64,000 nucleotides of DNA from Planctomycetaceae bacterium (lineage in GTDB: Bacteria > Planctomycetota > Planctomycetia > Pirellulales > UBA1268): contig CANFQO010000007.1 of NCBI GenBank assembly GCA_947449135.1, positions 1-64,000 on the forward strand. Direction: 5' to 3'. Position 1 is the first letter of the stretch, and each line of letters begins with the position of its first letter. Below are positions 16,425 to 25,748 of the stretch, piece by piece. The notes beneath the pieces were generated by a model. The model saw nothing but the letters and a program-made list of their open reading frames with translations. It was not told the DNA's origin and made no database searches. A program made the translations under genes and the position numbers.

Positions 16425-18965
16425 ATGACAGCGATGGAAAAAGCCGCCAATCGTTCCGGGAAACGTGCTGCCGCTCGCAGGAGAGCGATTCGACGCAAGG
16501 CTGCGGCCTGGCAACGGCGTGTCCGCCGTGCCATCGCCATGGCCTTGATCGCCGCATCAATCGCGGAGGTGCCGACACGGGTCGCGCATGCCCAGATTGG
16601 GCAGTTGGGCGGTGCGGGCGGAGCTGCTGGCGTCGGCCAAGGCGCAATGGGCTCGGTCGGCGGTCTCGTCAACGGCGCGGCGGCGCGGCTTGGAGACCTC
16701 GAGGAAAATGGTCCGGGCTGGATGTATTACGGCGTCAACGCGGCCGACCGCGGGCTCGGCTATCGCGGCAGCTACTACACGGTGGGCGGCTTCATCCCTT
16801 ATGCCGAAGACGATCTCGGCGGCGTCTGGAATGCCGACCTTCGCACACACTTAAGCAACTACGGCGGCTTCTTCTCAAACGTGGGTGCTGTGCGGAAGCA
16901 GTTCTGGGGCGGCACTCTCTTCGGCCTCGGCATCTACTGGGACTTCGACGGCGACCAGAATCAATACTCACCCACGTCGATTTCCGACGCCAGCGGTACG
17001 TATACCTTTGCCGGTGGCCAGACTTACCAGCAGGTGGGCGTGTCAGCCGAGTGGCTCACCGACTACGGCAACCTCCGCAGCAATGGTTACATCCCCTGCG
17101 GTACTACAGCCCAAACGATGGGGCCATTCGTGGGCAACTCGCTGCTCTGCCAGACCGGCATTAACGCAGGGCTTGCCGGAGCCGACCTCGAAGTGGGTGC
17201 CTACATCCCGGGCCTCGCCGACTGGGCCGGCATGGTGAGCGTGGGCGGCTATGCGTTTGGCAACGCCCGCTACAACAACGTCAACGGCACCGATCTGGTC
17301 CCGTACTTTGGCGGTGTGTACACCCGCATGGATCTGACGCTGATTCGCAACTGGGATTTCTCGCTCCAGGCCAACAACGACAGCTTCTTCGACTGGACCG
17401 GCTTCGCGCGGCTCACCTACCGCATGGGTGGATCACGGCGTCGCAACGTGCCCGATCAGATGGAGCAGCCGATGATGCGAAACGAACACATCGTGCGGGC
17501 GCATCAGGCGCCGGTGCAGGCAACCTTCTACAATCAGGTCACGGGGACGGTCCAGCCCTACGAGGTCTTCCACGTCGATAACACGACGACCACCAAGCCG
17601 GCTGGCACCGGCACCTGGGAGAACCCCTTCACCACACTCCAGCAGGCCCAGGCCGCAGCCGTCGCAGATTACGACATCGTCTTTGTCCACATCGGCCAGA
17701 GCGCGACGTGTCCCTACGAAACGCCGATGGACGGCTACCAGTTCGAGGGGAACCACCAATACCTTCTGGGCGAAGGCACCTCGCTGCAACTGTGCACCGC
17801 AAACTGCGGCCTGATCGATGTCTGGTCCAACACAAAGTCCACGCAATACCCGGTGATCACCAACCCCGTCGGTCCTGCGGTCGTGCTAACCAACGCCGCC
17901 GGCACCACGAGTGGCGCCACGGTTGACCACATTCAGATCACCGGATCCCCGGTCGGCATCTCCGACGGTCCTGGGCTCCCTGCGGTCGACCCCATCACAG
18001 GCGGCCCCGGAACCGCGACCGTCAACGACGTCCGAATCTACGGCAATGGCCCAGGTCAGCGTGGCGTGCAGATCAACGACCTCGCCGGCAACAGTGGCAC
18101 GTTGAATTTCACGAAGATGAACCTGCAGAATCTCACCAACGATGGATTCGTCGTCGATGCCTCCAGCGGCGGCAATCCGAACGTGAACATCTCGAACTCC
18201 ACGATCAACAACACGAACGGCTCGGGCGTGGTCGTCGCGAACCTCAACGACACCGGACGGGTTCGGATCGTGGACACCACCATCACCAAGTCGACACAGG
18301 CGGGTGTGTACGTCGGCAACGGCAACGCCTATATCGGCACGAGTTCTTTCAGCAAGAATGTGCTGGCCGGCGTCTACGTCCAGGACAACGACCCGATCGT
18401 TTCCGGCACGACCCCTGGCGTGTCAACCGTGCAGGTGACGAACTCCCGATTTGGGGATAACCCAGTCGGCATCTGGGGCATCGCCAACTCGGGAACAACG
18501 AACGTGACGCTCACCAACAACATCATGACCACCAATTCGTCCCCCATCGGTGCCAACGGCATCATCCTGGCAGTCGGGAGCGTGTCGGGGAGTGGCACCA
18601 CGGGTGTTATCAATGCCGCGGTGGTCGGCAACGTGATCACGCCAACGATCACCACATCGAGCACCAGCACCACCACGAGTGGCAGCACCAGCAGCACCAC
18701 CACCGTCGCGAGTTCGATCGGCAACATCCTGCTCAACACCGCCGGGACGCCGATTTACGATCCCACGTCAGGTGCTGTGATCGGCTTCAACTCATACGGC
18801 ACACTGAACGTCAAGGCGGCCGATCAGGCTCAATTGCAGAGCATGAACAACAACGCGGGCGTCGCCCAGTTGCCGCTCCCAATCACCGGTACGAGTGGAT
18901 ACACTGTCGTTCCACCGCCGCCCACCTACGACGGGTCGCTGACGGTGCCGCTGCCGAATCCTTGA
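16425..18965 (+). CDS. Large secreted protein: N-terminal beta-barrel-like domain plus right-handed beta-helix
   Basis: 846 residues. A long basic leader (residues 1-35, many Arg/Lys) precedes a hydrophobic segment (AIAMALIAASIAEV) and a signal-peptidase-like site (AHAQ). Residues 95-350 are aromatic- and glycine-rich with alternating strands (YYGVNAADRGLGYRGSYYTV, FGLGIYWDFDGDQNQY, WDFSLQANNDSFFDWTGFARLTYRMGG) and resemble the outer-membrane barrel domain of inverse autotransporters. Residues 390-780 are Asn/Thr/Gly/Val repeats of about 22 residues per coil (for example VNISNSTINNTNGSGVVVA, VRIVDTTITKSTQAGVYVG), typical of right-handed parallel beta-helix proteins. A Ser/Thr/Pro-rich end follows. 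Surface display or adhesion is the likely role, inferred only from architecture. A hairpin terminator candidate follows at 18993. Alternative start: the ATG at 16434. Confidence 0.75.
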   Translation: MTAMEKAANRSGKRAAARRRAIRRKAAAWQRRVRRAIAMALIAASIAEVPTRVAHAQIGQLGGAGGAAGVGQGAMGSVGGLVNGAAARLGDLEENGPGWMYYGVNAADRGLGYRGSYYTVGGFIPYAEDDLGGVWNADLRTHLSNYGGFFSNVGAVRKQFWGGTLFGLGIYWDFDGDQNQYSPTSISDASGTYTFAGGQTYQQVGVSAEWLTDYGNLRSNGYIPCGTTAQTMGPFVGNSLLCQTGINAGLAGADLEVGAYIPGLADWAGMVSVGGYAFGNARYNNVNGTDLVPYFGGVYTRMDLTLIRNWDFSLQANNDSFFDWTGFARLTYRMGGSRRRNVPDQMEQPMMRNEHIVRAHQAPVQATFYNQVTGTVQPYEVFHVDNTTTTKPAGTGTWENPFTTLQQAQAAAVADYDIVFVHIGQSATCPYETPMDGYQFEGNHQYLLGEGTSLQLCTANCGLIDVWSNTKSTQYPVITNPVGPAVVLTNAAGTTSGATVDHIQITGSPVGISDGPGLPAVDPITGGPGTATVNDVRIYGNGPGQRGVQINDLAGNSGTLNFTKMNLQNLTNDGFVVDASSGGNPNVNISNSTINNTNGSGVVVANLNDTGRVRIVDTTITKSTQAGVYVGNGNAYIGTSSFSKNVLAGVYVQDNDPIVSGTTPGVSTVQVTNSRFGDNPVGIWGIANSGTTNVTLTNNIMTTNSSPIGANGIILAVGSVSGSGTTGVINAAVVGNVITPTITTSSTSTTTSGSTSSTTTVASSIGNILLNTAGTPIYDPTSGAVIGFNSYGTLNVKAADQAQLQSMNNNAGVAQLPLPITGTSGYTVVPPPPTYDGSLTVPLPNP

Positions 18966-18992
18966 TCGGCAGCATCGACTACGAACGCAAAC

Positions 18993-19021
18993 GGCCCCCC
19001 GTCGCCAGGCGACGGGGGGCC
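18993..19021 (+). terminator. Strong hairpin downstream of the beta-helix gene
   Basis: A perfect inverted repeat: GGCCCCCCGTCGCC on one side and GGCGACGGGGGGCC on the other, with a single A at the centre (up to 14 pairs). It starts 28 bp after the stop codon. No T-run follows, but such strong stems often mark transcript ends in GC-rich genomes. Confidence 0.65.
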
Positions 19022-19262
19022 TTGCTCATGAAGCGTCAACGCCGAGGTCCTTTGGCCCAGCATTACGCTCCCCGTGACCCCAGGCCTGAGCGAGTCGTCA
19101 ACCAGCCACGCACGCCCTCGGCTCTGGCAAAGGCGTGCTACCTTGACCGCCCGGGCCCTCCCACGCCATCCGCCCACGCCGGATTCTGGCGTTGGACCAC
19201 CCGAGTGGTTACAGTCTGAAATTAAGGGTCAGATGTCTGTTGATTCCCGCGGGAGGTTCACG

Positions 19263-21203
19263 ATGAAACGTATTTCAAAGCACTTCGGTCGGTTGACTCG
19301 TTTGGACACGCGGGCAACCCGGGGATCGCAAAGCATTGCTGTCGGCTGCCTGACGGTCGAGACCCTCGAAGTCCGGCTTTGTATGGATGCTTCCGGCCTG
19401 ACGGACGATCTCCAGCCTTTCGCCCCGCAGATGGTCGTCCCCCCGTCTTCCTTGGTGGCCTCGCCACGAGCGACTGCTGAAGTGCCGCGAGCAGCTGTTT
19501 CCGGGCCATCCAAACCCGTCGGCCGCGGTGCCGATGCGGCCTTCACCGTGTCACTCTCGGCGGCTCCGGGCGAGGGCCGCAGCGTGTCGGTGCGTTACAG
19601 CACGGTCGATGGCCTGGCCCGGGCGGGCAGACAATACGTTGCCACCAAGGGGATATTGGAGTTCACCGATTCCGAGACGACAAAAACCATCTACGTCTCC
19701 ACGATCCCGGGAGCACAGAGCCTCAATCCCAAGGCTGACCGGTTTGGGCTGAAACTGTCGGCTCCTGCCGGCGTCAAAATCACCAACTCATCGGCGATCG
19801 CCACGATCGCTCCGTCCGTCCCGGGGCTCGGCATCTCCAGCACAACCGTTTTGGAAGGCGATGCAGGAACCAAAACCGCCACGTTCGTGGTCTCGCTGGG
19901 TAGGCCCGTTTCCAAGCCGGTGACGGTCGACTATGCCACTGCGGATGGCACAGCAACGGCCGACGACAACGACTACGCCCCTGTCAGCGGCTCCCTGACA
20001 TTCGCCCCAGGGGAGACCCGCAAGACCATCAGCGTCGATATCCTCGGCGACACCACTCCGGAGATCGACGAGACATTCAAACTCGTGTTATCGAACGCCA
20101 CAAACGTCGCCCTGCAACTGCCTATGGGCATTGCCACGATCCGTACCGATGACGGCGTTCCGGAGATCATCCATGCCTTTCAGATCACATTGGACTATGC
20201 AACGACCCTCAATGGTCCCGTGCCCAAGGCGGTCCGCGATGCCAGCGAGTGGGCGGCGGCCCGGTGGTCTCAAGTCATCATCGGTGACCTGCCTGACGTA
20301 AACGATCCTGATCTGGGCTTTGTGGATGATTTTCGCATGACGGTGAGCATGGGATTGCTCGGCGTACTGCCCAGTGACAACCAGCCGGGAGGAGCGCTTG
20401 CGAACGCGGCCCCCGTCCGTTTTCGAACGGACGCAGGCAAACTGCCCTGGCTCGGTATCGCCGGCATCGATCCTGCGGACGCCCACAATCCTCAACTCCG
20501 CAACATCCTGCTCCACGAGTTTGGCCACGCACTGGGCTTCGGTGGAATGTGGCTTGGAAAAGCTCTCTCGCTCGATGCCGGGCCAACGGACGCCAGCACA
20601 AACCCGATCTATGTCGGTGCCAATGCGGTACGGGAGTTTAACACCGTCTTTCAGACGTCGTTGACGGCGATTCCAATCGAAAACATGACCGCCGGAGTGG
20701 CTGGCGTGTATGGGGACGGCTCTTACGGCGCACACTGGCGTGAGTCTGTGATGGGTCCGGAATTGATGACCTCAAGGAGCGAGGCTGACGGTGTGCCGAT
20801 GCCGCTGAGCCGCATCACGGTCGCCGCCATGGAGGACCTCGGCTACATGGTCGACTACGCGGCTGCCGACAGGTTCTCACCACCGCCCGTTGTCCCGCCG
20901 GCAGCCACGCGGTCGGCTGTCTTCACGGCAGGTGCGTCAGCGGCACAGATCCTATCCAGCAAGAGCGTTGGAGCAGCGGCATTCAGCAGCCCGGGTCGCC
21001 CGGCGGCTATCGTCATCGAGCAACCACCGGCGGCCAAGATCAACGCATATGCCGCTGCGATAGCCGACACCCAGTCAGTCACAGTCCACTCGTCACCGAG
21101 GCGGCCCGGATCGGCATCTCCCGTCGCATCGCAATCTTCGGCCAGCGTTCAGGCTGTGTTTGCTGCGTGGCACAGCGTTGGAATTACGGCCGGCTCGCGG
21201 TAA
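19263..21203 (+). CDS. Secreted Calx-beta protein with zinc-metalloprotease (leishmanolysin-like) domain
   Basis: 646 residues from the ATG at 19263, which has a strong ribosome site (GGGAGG, 6 bp before). The N-terminus has the phylum-typical surface-protein signature TVETLEVRLCMDASGL. Two Calx-beta domains follow, with paired strands such as FTVSLSAAPGEGRSVSVRYS, TTVLEGDAGTKTATFVVSL and TVDYATADGTATADDNDY. Next comes a domain with HEFGHALGFG (HExxH with a downstream Gly) and the characteristic later segment ELMTSRSEADGVPMPLSRIT and MEDLGYMVDY, typical of leishmanolysin-like (M8-related) secreted proteases. The C-terminal 110 residues are low complexity. The 3' end overlaps the convergent MOSC gene by 20 bp. 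The start at 19074 is ruled out by composition. Confidence 0.8.
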   Translation: MKRISKHFGRLTRLDTRATRGSQSIAVGCLTVETLEVRLCMDASGLTDDLQPFAPQMVVPPSSLVASPRATAEVPRAAVSGPSKPVGRGADAAFTVSLSAAPGEGRSVSVRYSTVDGLARAGRQYVATKGILEFTDSETTKTIYVSTIPGAQSLNPKADRFGLKLSAPAGVKITNSSAIATIAPSVPGLGISSTTVLEGDAGTKTATFVVSLGRPVSKPVTVDYATADGTATADDNDYAPVSGSLTFAPGETRKTISVDILGDTTPEIDETFKLVLSNATNVALQLPMGIATIRTDDGVPEIIHAFQITLDYATTLNGPVPKAVRDASEWAAARWSQVIIGDLPDVNDPDLGFVDDFRMTVSMGLLGVLPSDNQPGGALANAAPVRFRTDAGKLPWLGIAGIDPADAHNPQLRNILLHEFGHALGFGGMWLGKALSLDAGPTDASTNPIYVGANAVREFNTVFQTSLTAIPIENMTAGVAGVYGDGSYGAHWRESVMGPELMTSRSEADGVPMPLSRITVAAMEDLGYMVDYAAADRFSPPPVVPPAATRSAVFTAGASAAQILSSKSVGAAAFSSPGRPAAIVIEQPPAAKINAYAAAIADTQSVTVHSSPRRPGSASPVASQSSASVQAVFAAWHSVGITAGSR

Positions 21204-22113
21204 GCCAGTCGTCCGTCGAAAGGTGACCGGTAGGGGCGGCGATCGTCACCGTGTTCACGCCCAGGCGGTAGAGCTTGCCCCAGTCTGCGGCGTCCACGTC
21301 TGCCCGCATGCCACGGCTCCGCCGCGCTTCGAATGCCTCGCGGAAATACTCGGTCACGGCCCCCGTGCGACTGTCCCGCGTCGGCACCACGCATCGGCGG
21401 CAGACGTTGGTCGCGATGAAAATCGCGTCACCGATCGAAAACTCCCGCGTTTCCGGCGGTGGTAGATCGGCGTAGGGATTGACCGTCAGATCCGCCGGCA
21501 GATCGGCTAGCGACGACTGCAGCCCCGGCCGCACCGGGCTCGCCAGCGTGTCTTCCCAGAAGGCGTCGCAGCCACCAATCTCGAGGTTGGCCCGAAACCG
21601 GCGTCGCGACTCCGCGAGATCAAAGCCAAACCAGCGAGCCACTTCCATGAGCGTCGCCGTCGAGATGAGCGTCGGCCCTGGGGCATCGCGGTCGTCTGGA
21701 AATCCGCCATCAGCCCTTTCTTGCAACAGCACGCGGCCACCAAAAACTTCCGACAGCCACTCGCACGGCCCCCCCTGCCCCGGCACCAGATGAAACGAGT
21801 CGCGAACCAGTGGGCCACCGGGATACCCAGCCAGCCGCCGGAGCCTGTCGAGATCGGTCGCGGGCAACGCCGCTGCTGCGACCGCAGCCGGATCGACCCA
21901 GAGCGTGACCAGCCGTTCGTCGAGTTCAAACTCCGCCCGAATCGCTGAGAACAGCGGCGACCGCTTGGCGTTGATCACGCGGCCGTCCATGTCGACGAGC
22001 CGCCAGCGACGGTCATTTTCCAAGCCTCCCGAAGGCAGCACGCCGCCTTCGACGATCTCAAGCCCGTCGAGGCTCTTCACGGGATAGATCGTGATCCGAT
22101 CGAGCGTGGGCAT
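21184..22113 (-). CDS. MOSC domain protein (YcbX-like)
   Basis: 309 residues from the ATG at 22113. The N-terminal beta-barrel domain opens with RITIYPVKSLDGLEI and contains LENDRRWRLVDMDGRVINAKR, both hallmarks of the MOSC N-terminal domain; the C-terminal MOSC domain has DAFWEDTLAS and NVCRRCVVPTRDSRTGAV, which carries the conserved Cys that in characterised members handles molybdenum cofactor or N-hydroxylated compounds. Members act in molybdoenzyme reduction or sulfur carriage; the substrate is unknown here. The 3' end overlaps the protein on the opposite strand by 20 bp (convergent). The 60 bp upstream is followed by the M50-HlyD gene in the same direction. Confidence 0.85.
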   Translation of the reverse strand: MPTLDRITIYPVKSLDGLEIVEGGVLPSGGLENDRRWRLVDMDGRVINAKRSPLFSAIRAEFELDERLVTLWVDPAAVAAAALPATDLDRLRRLAGYPGGPLVRDSFHLVPGQGGPCEWLSEVFGGRVLLQERADGGFPDDRDAPGPTLISTATLMEVARWFGFDLAESRRRFRANLEIGGCDAFWEDTLASPVRPGLQSSLADLPADLTVNPYADLPPPETREFSIGDAIFIATNVCRRCVVPTRDSRTGAVTEYFREAFEARRSRGMRADVDAADWGKLYRLGVNTVTIAAPTGHLSTDDWLTASRP

Positions 22114-22173
22114 GTAAATGAGTTTACCGCCGACACCAGAGATCGGTCGCGTTCCGGTGCGGACCACACTCGC

Positions 22174-24411
22174 CTACATCTTGAAATTAAACGTCTGCCA
22201 GAGGAGCCGCAGGAGCCACTGGCCCACCGTGCGGCTGCCCACCTTGATCCGGGCCGTGCCCCGCATTCCCGGCGTCAGCAGGCCGTCGGGGTCGGCGAGC
22301 GATGTCATCGCCTCGTAGCTCGTCGAGATCGGCAGTTCACGGCCCGACTCGTCGGTCTTGGTCGGCACCTGGCCACCCGCCTTCACCGACAGCCGCTCCG
22401 AACCGGTCTCGATGTGCGTCTCCGCCAGTTCGTCCACGGTGCCGGCGAACGTCCGCCACGGGAAGGCGTCGAGCTTCAGGTCGACCGGCTGGCCACGCAC
22501 GACGAACTCCACCTCCGACTGATCCACCACCATCACCCCCTCGAGCTTCTCCGCATCCCCCACCATGCAGAGGACCGTGCCTTCGGTGTAGGTCGCCCCC
22601 AGGTTCTTCTCGTCGAGGGTATTGCCTGACCAGGCCGGCAGCTTGCCGGTTGCCTGAGCCTCCTTCGAGGGCGGCACGCTCGTCGGCGGCAGCACCATGC
22701 CGTCCCGGGGGGATACGAGCACGAGCTCTTCCCGATCCTTCCGCTTCTTTGCCAGCTGATCCTCGACGCTCTTGAGCGACTCCTCCACCGTGCCGATCTC
22801 CAGGCCGGCGGCCGGATCGGTGAACCGCTCCCGCTCCAGACTGTTGAGCCGAGCCCGCGACTGCGAGGCCTTCCCCTCCAGATCCGCGATCGCCAGGTCG
22901 AGATCGATGCTCGAAAGTCGGGCCAATTCCTGCCCCTTCGTGACGATGTTCCCCGGCTTCACCGCCAAGCTCTCGAGCCGGCCGGCCACCGTCACGTAGA
23001 CCATTTCTTCGCCCCGCGGCCGCAGCTCGGCGGCACACCAAACCCGCTGCGGCAGCGGAATCAGCGCGATCGCGGCCAGCACCACGGCCGCCACGATCCC
23101 CGACACGGTCACATTGAGAGCCTTCACTTCGTCACGCCTCCCGGGAACGTTGAGAAACTTGAATATCGATTGGAGCGGCCGGATCACCAAGCCCCAGAGA
23201 GCACCAGCGGCCAGGATCTGCCCCAGCACCTCAAGCCGGTAGGGTTTGAAGACGTTCCACATGAAGAGAAAGATCGACGCCGACACCATCCACATGTAGA
23301 GGCTCGATGCCACCGCATAGAGGGCGAAGAGCCCTCGTTTCCGCTGTGGCAGAAAAGGGTCCTCCGGCTGCTTGATGCCCAGGCACCACCGGGAGGTAGC
23401 CCGGCCCAGGATCGAGGTCGCCTTCTGCCGCAGGTTGGGGATCTCGAGAATGTCGGAGAGGATGTAGTAGCCGTCGTACCGCATCAGCGGATTGGCGTTG
23501 AACAGGATCGTCGACACGCTCGAAACAAACATCACGTCGAGACAGAGCTGGTTGAAGATGCCCGCGTGGGAATTCCACCAGAGATAGGTGGCGATCGAGG
23601 CGATGATCACCTCGACATACATTCCCGCCGCACCGATCGCCGCCCGCTTCCACTTGCTCGGCAGCATCCAGCTGTCGGAGACGTCGCAATAGAGGCAGGG
23701 CGTGAAGACCAGCAGCATCATGCCCATCTCGTGGCACTCGCCGCCGTAGTGCTTGCAGGAGAGGCCGTGACCGAATTCGTGGAGCACCTTCGTGACACCC
23801 AGCGCGATCGCCAGATAGAGCCAGTTGCCCGAGGCGAAGAACTGATGAAAATCAGGCAGTTTCGAGCGAAAAACGTCGAAATTGACGAGCACGAGCAGCA
23901 CCGCAGACGAAACAAAAGCCATCATCGCCACGATGGCCGGTGGCGAGAAGAGCCAGCCAAACCAGGGATCGAGCTTCGTCAGCATCCAATCGGGATCGAT
24001 GCCGCGGAAGCGGAGCGACATGATGTTTGCCAGCCACGCCATCCACTGCTTCCAGATTCGCTGCTTCCGCCGTTCGTAGAGCTGCGGCCCCTGCCCCGGC
24101 CGGTCGCCCATGACAAGCCCGCTGCGGTGGAGGGTGGCGACAAACCGGGCCAGCTCCTCGACCGTGATCCGCCGCGGCGGAAACCGGGCCTCGAACTGCT
24201 CCTTGAGCTGCTCCAGGCTGACCTGGCCGTCGAGCATGTCGAGAAGCGCGTATTCCTCGGGGCGGAACCGGAAATACGAGAGCGAGATCGGATCTTTCAC
24301 CACCCACCAGGCCTGCCCCTGATGCACCTGCCGATTGGTGACGAGATCGCCGCGGCGACGCAGGCCGACCGACCGTGTCGTGCTCGAACGAAAGGCGTCA
24401 GCGGTGGCCAT
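22174..24411 (-). CDS. PqqD-like + site-2 protease (M50) + HlyD fusion membrane protein
   Basis: 745 residues with three parts. Residues 1-105 are PqqD-like winged helix (VTNRQVHQGQAWWVVKDP, PEEYALLDMLDGQVSLEQL). Residues 150-460 are polytopic with the M50 metalloprotease motif HEFGHGLSCKHYGGECHEMG (HExxH at 211-215) and the partner motif NANPLMRYDGYY (Asp at 313), plus several membrane segments. Residues 465-745 are a periplasmic HlyD-type adaptor: lipoyl-like strands (GRLESLAVKPGNIVTKGQEL), a coiled-coil with LEGKASQSRARLNSL, and the barrel region ending in GLLTPGMRGTARIKVG. The protease catalytic residues are intact. Precedes the MOSC gene (60 bp) and follows the HlyD gene by 221 bp, same direction. 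Probably part of an export system; see findings. Confidence 0.85.
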   Translation of the reverse strand: MATADAFRSSTTRSVGLRRRGDLVTNRQVHQGQAWWVVKDPISLSYFRFRPEEYALLDMLDGQVSLEQLKEQFEARFPPRRITVEELARFVATLHRSGLVMGDRPGQGPQLYERRKQRIWKQWMAWLANIMSLRFRGIDPDWMLTKLDPWFGWLFSPPAIVAMMAFVSSAVLLVLVNFDVFRSKLPDFHQFFASGNWLYLAIALGVTKVLHEFGHGLSCKHYGGECHEMGMMLLVFTPCLYCDVSDSWMLPSKWKRAAIGAAGMYVEVIIASIATYLWWNSHAGIFNQLCLDVMFVSSVSTILFNANPLMRYDGYYILSDILEIPNLRQKATSILGRATSRWCLGIKQPEDPFLPQRKRGLFALYAVASSLYMWMVSASIFLFMWNVFKPYRLEVLGQILAAGALWGLVIRPLQSIFKFLNVPGRRDEVKALNVTVSGIVAAVVLAAIALIPLPQRVWCAAELRPRGEEMVYVTVAGRLESLAVKPGNIVTKGQELARLSSIDLDLAIADLEGKASQSRARLNSLERERFTDPAAGLEIGTVEESLKSVEDQLAKKRKDREELVLVSPRDGMVLPPTSVPPSKEAQATGKLPAWSGNTLDEKNLGATYTEGTVLCMVGDAEKLEGVMVVDQSEVEFVVRGQPVDLKLDAFPWRTFAGTVDELAETHIETGSERLSVKAGGQVPTKTDESGRELPISTSYEAMTSLADPDGLLTPGMRGTARIKVGSRTVGQWLLRLLWQTFNFKM

Positions 24412-24594
24412 AACTCACATCGGCAGTCGTGTTGTTGAGCGAAGTCATCCGCTGAAATTGCGAGGTTGCCCGGAATGGTTCGCCGGTCTGCGGCATGCTC
24501 GTCGCCGGCGGATTCTGCTACGGGAGGCTCTTGGACGAATCTCGAATCGCTCGTGAGTCGCAGAATTCACCGGCTCCTGCGCGTGCCTCCGACC

Positions 24595-24626
24595 GGCTCC
24601 TCAGCATCTGGCTCCTCAGCATCTGG
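24595..24626 (-). repeat. Tandem 15-bp repeat after an HlyD gene
   Basis: Two exact copies of GGCTCCTCAGCATCT (plus-strand sense) side by side at 24595-24609 and 24610-24624, followed by GG. The block begins a few bases after the stop codon of the HlyD gene (TAG at 24635-24633). It resembles a 14-bp repeat at 55767. Confidence 0.8.
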
Positions 24627-24632
24627 AGATTC

Positions 24633-25580
24633 CTACTTACGAACCGCTGGGAGCGGCGGTTCCTTGGAATGGATGGTGAGGGTAGCGGTCTGGCCGGCCC
24701 GCAGGAGCCATTGTTGCGTGCCCTCGATCTGCCGGTTTTCCACCTCGGCAAACACCCGGTAATCACCGCCGCTCTCCACGATCGGGCTCGTGAACACGAT
24801 CCGCCCCTTGAACTGTTCCCGGCGGTTGTCGGCGAGCACCACTTCCGCCGTCACCGGCCGATCGCGGACCTGCTCCGGGTTCCACCGGGTGGAATCGACG
24901 TAGGCCTCCACCCGCAGCTTGTCGGCGCGGACCACGCGAGCCAGCGGATCGCCCGGCTGCATCCATTCCCCCTGATGCGGAAACACCTGCACCACCACGC
25001 CGTCGAGCGGTGATTTGATGAGGCGACGCTCGATGGAGTTTTCAGCGGCATCAACCTCGACAGCCTTCGAATTCGCCGCCAGCCCCGAGACCTTCTGCTC
25101 CAGCTGCGCCTGCTCGATCTGGAGTTCGCTCTTCTGCTCGTTGAGCTGCAGCCGATTGAGCTCGACCCGGGTCACGCTGCCTGGCACCTTGCGGTCCGAC
25201 TCAGCCGCCTTCTCGAACTCGATTTGGGCTACCTTCTCGGCGGCCAAGGCATACCGCACGTCCACGTCGCTGTCTGCCTTGGCGACCGCCTGATCATGCT
25301 CTGCCTTCGCCTTGCGACGCTCCATCTGCGGCTGGTTGTCGTCGATCTTGGCGATCACATCGCCCCGCTTCACGACATCCCCCTCACGGGCCAGCAGTTC
25401 CTCGAGCACGCCCGCCTCGCGGGCCGGCACCTTCGCCTCCTCCATCAGCGAGACAAGACACCGTTCGAGCAATGGCTCGCCATCCGCGGCGTGGGCAGTG
25501 GACGGCAAGACGACCAGGGCAATGGCCAGCAGTGGCAGCAACACCCAGCGGGCGGTATGGGAAACGGTCTCTGATTCCAC
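24633..25580 (-). CDS. HlyD-family periplasmic adaptor (membrane-fusion) protein
   Basis: 315 residues from the GTG at 25580, chosen because it directly gives a signal peptide (SHTARWVLLPLLAIALVV and then STAHA) with GGGGGA a few bases upstream. The reading frame continues to 25739 without a stop, so a longer form cannot be excluded, but that part overlaps a dispersed repeat. Adaptor features: a lipoyl-like half (AREAGVLEELLAREGDVVKRGDVIAKID), a long coiled-coil hairpin (residues 70-160 with AEHDQAVAKADSDVDVRYALA and LQLNEQKSELQIEQAQLEQK), the second lipoyl half (RLIKSPLDGVVVQVFPHQGEW), and a beta-barrel end. Connects inner-membrane exporters to an outer-membrane channel. Directly downstream of the GAF-HlyD gene in the same direction. 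Confidence 0.88.
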   Translation of the reverse strand: MESETVSHTARWVLLPLLAIALVVLPSTAHAADGEPLLERCLVSLMEEAKVPAREAGVLEELLAREGDVVKRGDVIAKIDDNQPQMERRKAKAEHDQAVAKADSDVDVRYALAAEKVAQIEFEKAAESDRKVPGSVTRVELNRLQLNEQKSELQIEQAQLEQKVSGLAANSKAVEVDAAENSIERRLIKSPLDGVVVQVFPHQGEWMQPGDPLARVVRADKLRVEAYVDSTRWNPEQVRDRPVTAEVVLADNRREQFKGRIVFTSPIVESGGDYRVFAEVENRQIEGTQQWLLRAGQTATLTIHSKEPPLPAVRK

Positions 25581-25582
25581 CC

Positions 25583-25668
25583 GGAGTCCCCCGGCTTCCG
25601 CCAGGGGCTTTTTATCAACCAGGATGCCCGGCCCTCCAAGAAGCCCGGAGCGGAAGCGATGGGACACC
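25583..25668 (-). repeat. Dispersed two-part repeat, copy 2
   Basis: Element A (plus strand: CCCCCGGCTTCCGCC then AGGGGCTTTTT at 25588-25613) and element B (GCCCGGAGCGGAAGCGA at 25643-25659, continuing as TGGGACA) repeat the sequences at 13761-13876, but in swapped order and closer together. The A hairpin here has one C-A mismatch. The copy lies around the start of the HlyD gene and the end of the GAF-HlyD gene. Confidence 0.6.
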
Positions 25669-25748
25669 GTGAGCATGCCGCGAGCCAGGCCACCACGTGG
25701 GGCTCGGGCATCCACACCAATCGAGCAAAGGCTTGTCATACGGTCTCC

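Noticed and set aside
16129-16428. 99-codon frame in the gap before the beta-helix gene
   Set aside because: No ribosome site, mixed composition without domain features, and overlap with the start of the real gene.
18630-18720. Ser/Thr-rich repeat in the beta-helix gene as a possible CRISPR-like or satellite array
   Set aside because: The ACC-rich stretch encodes a Ser/Thr linker in frame and has no regular repeat-spacer structure.
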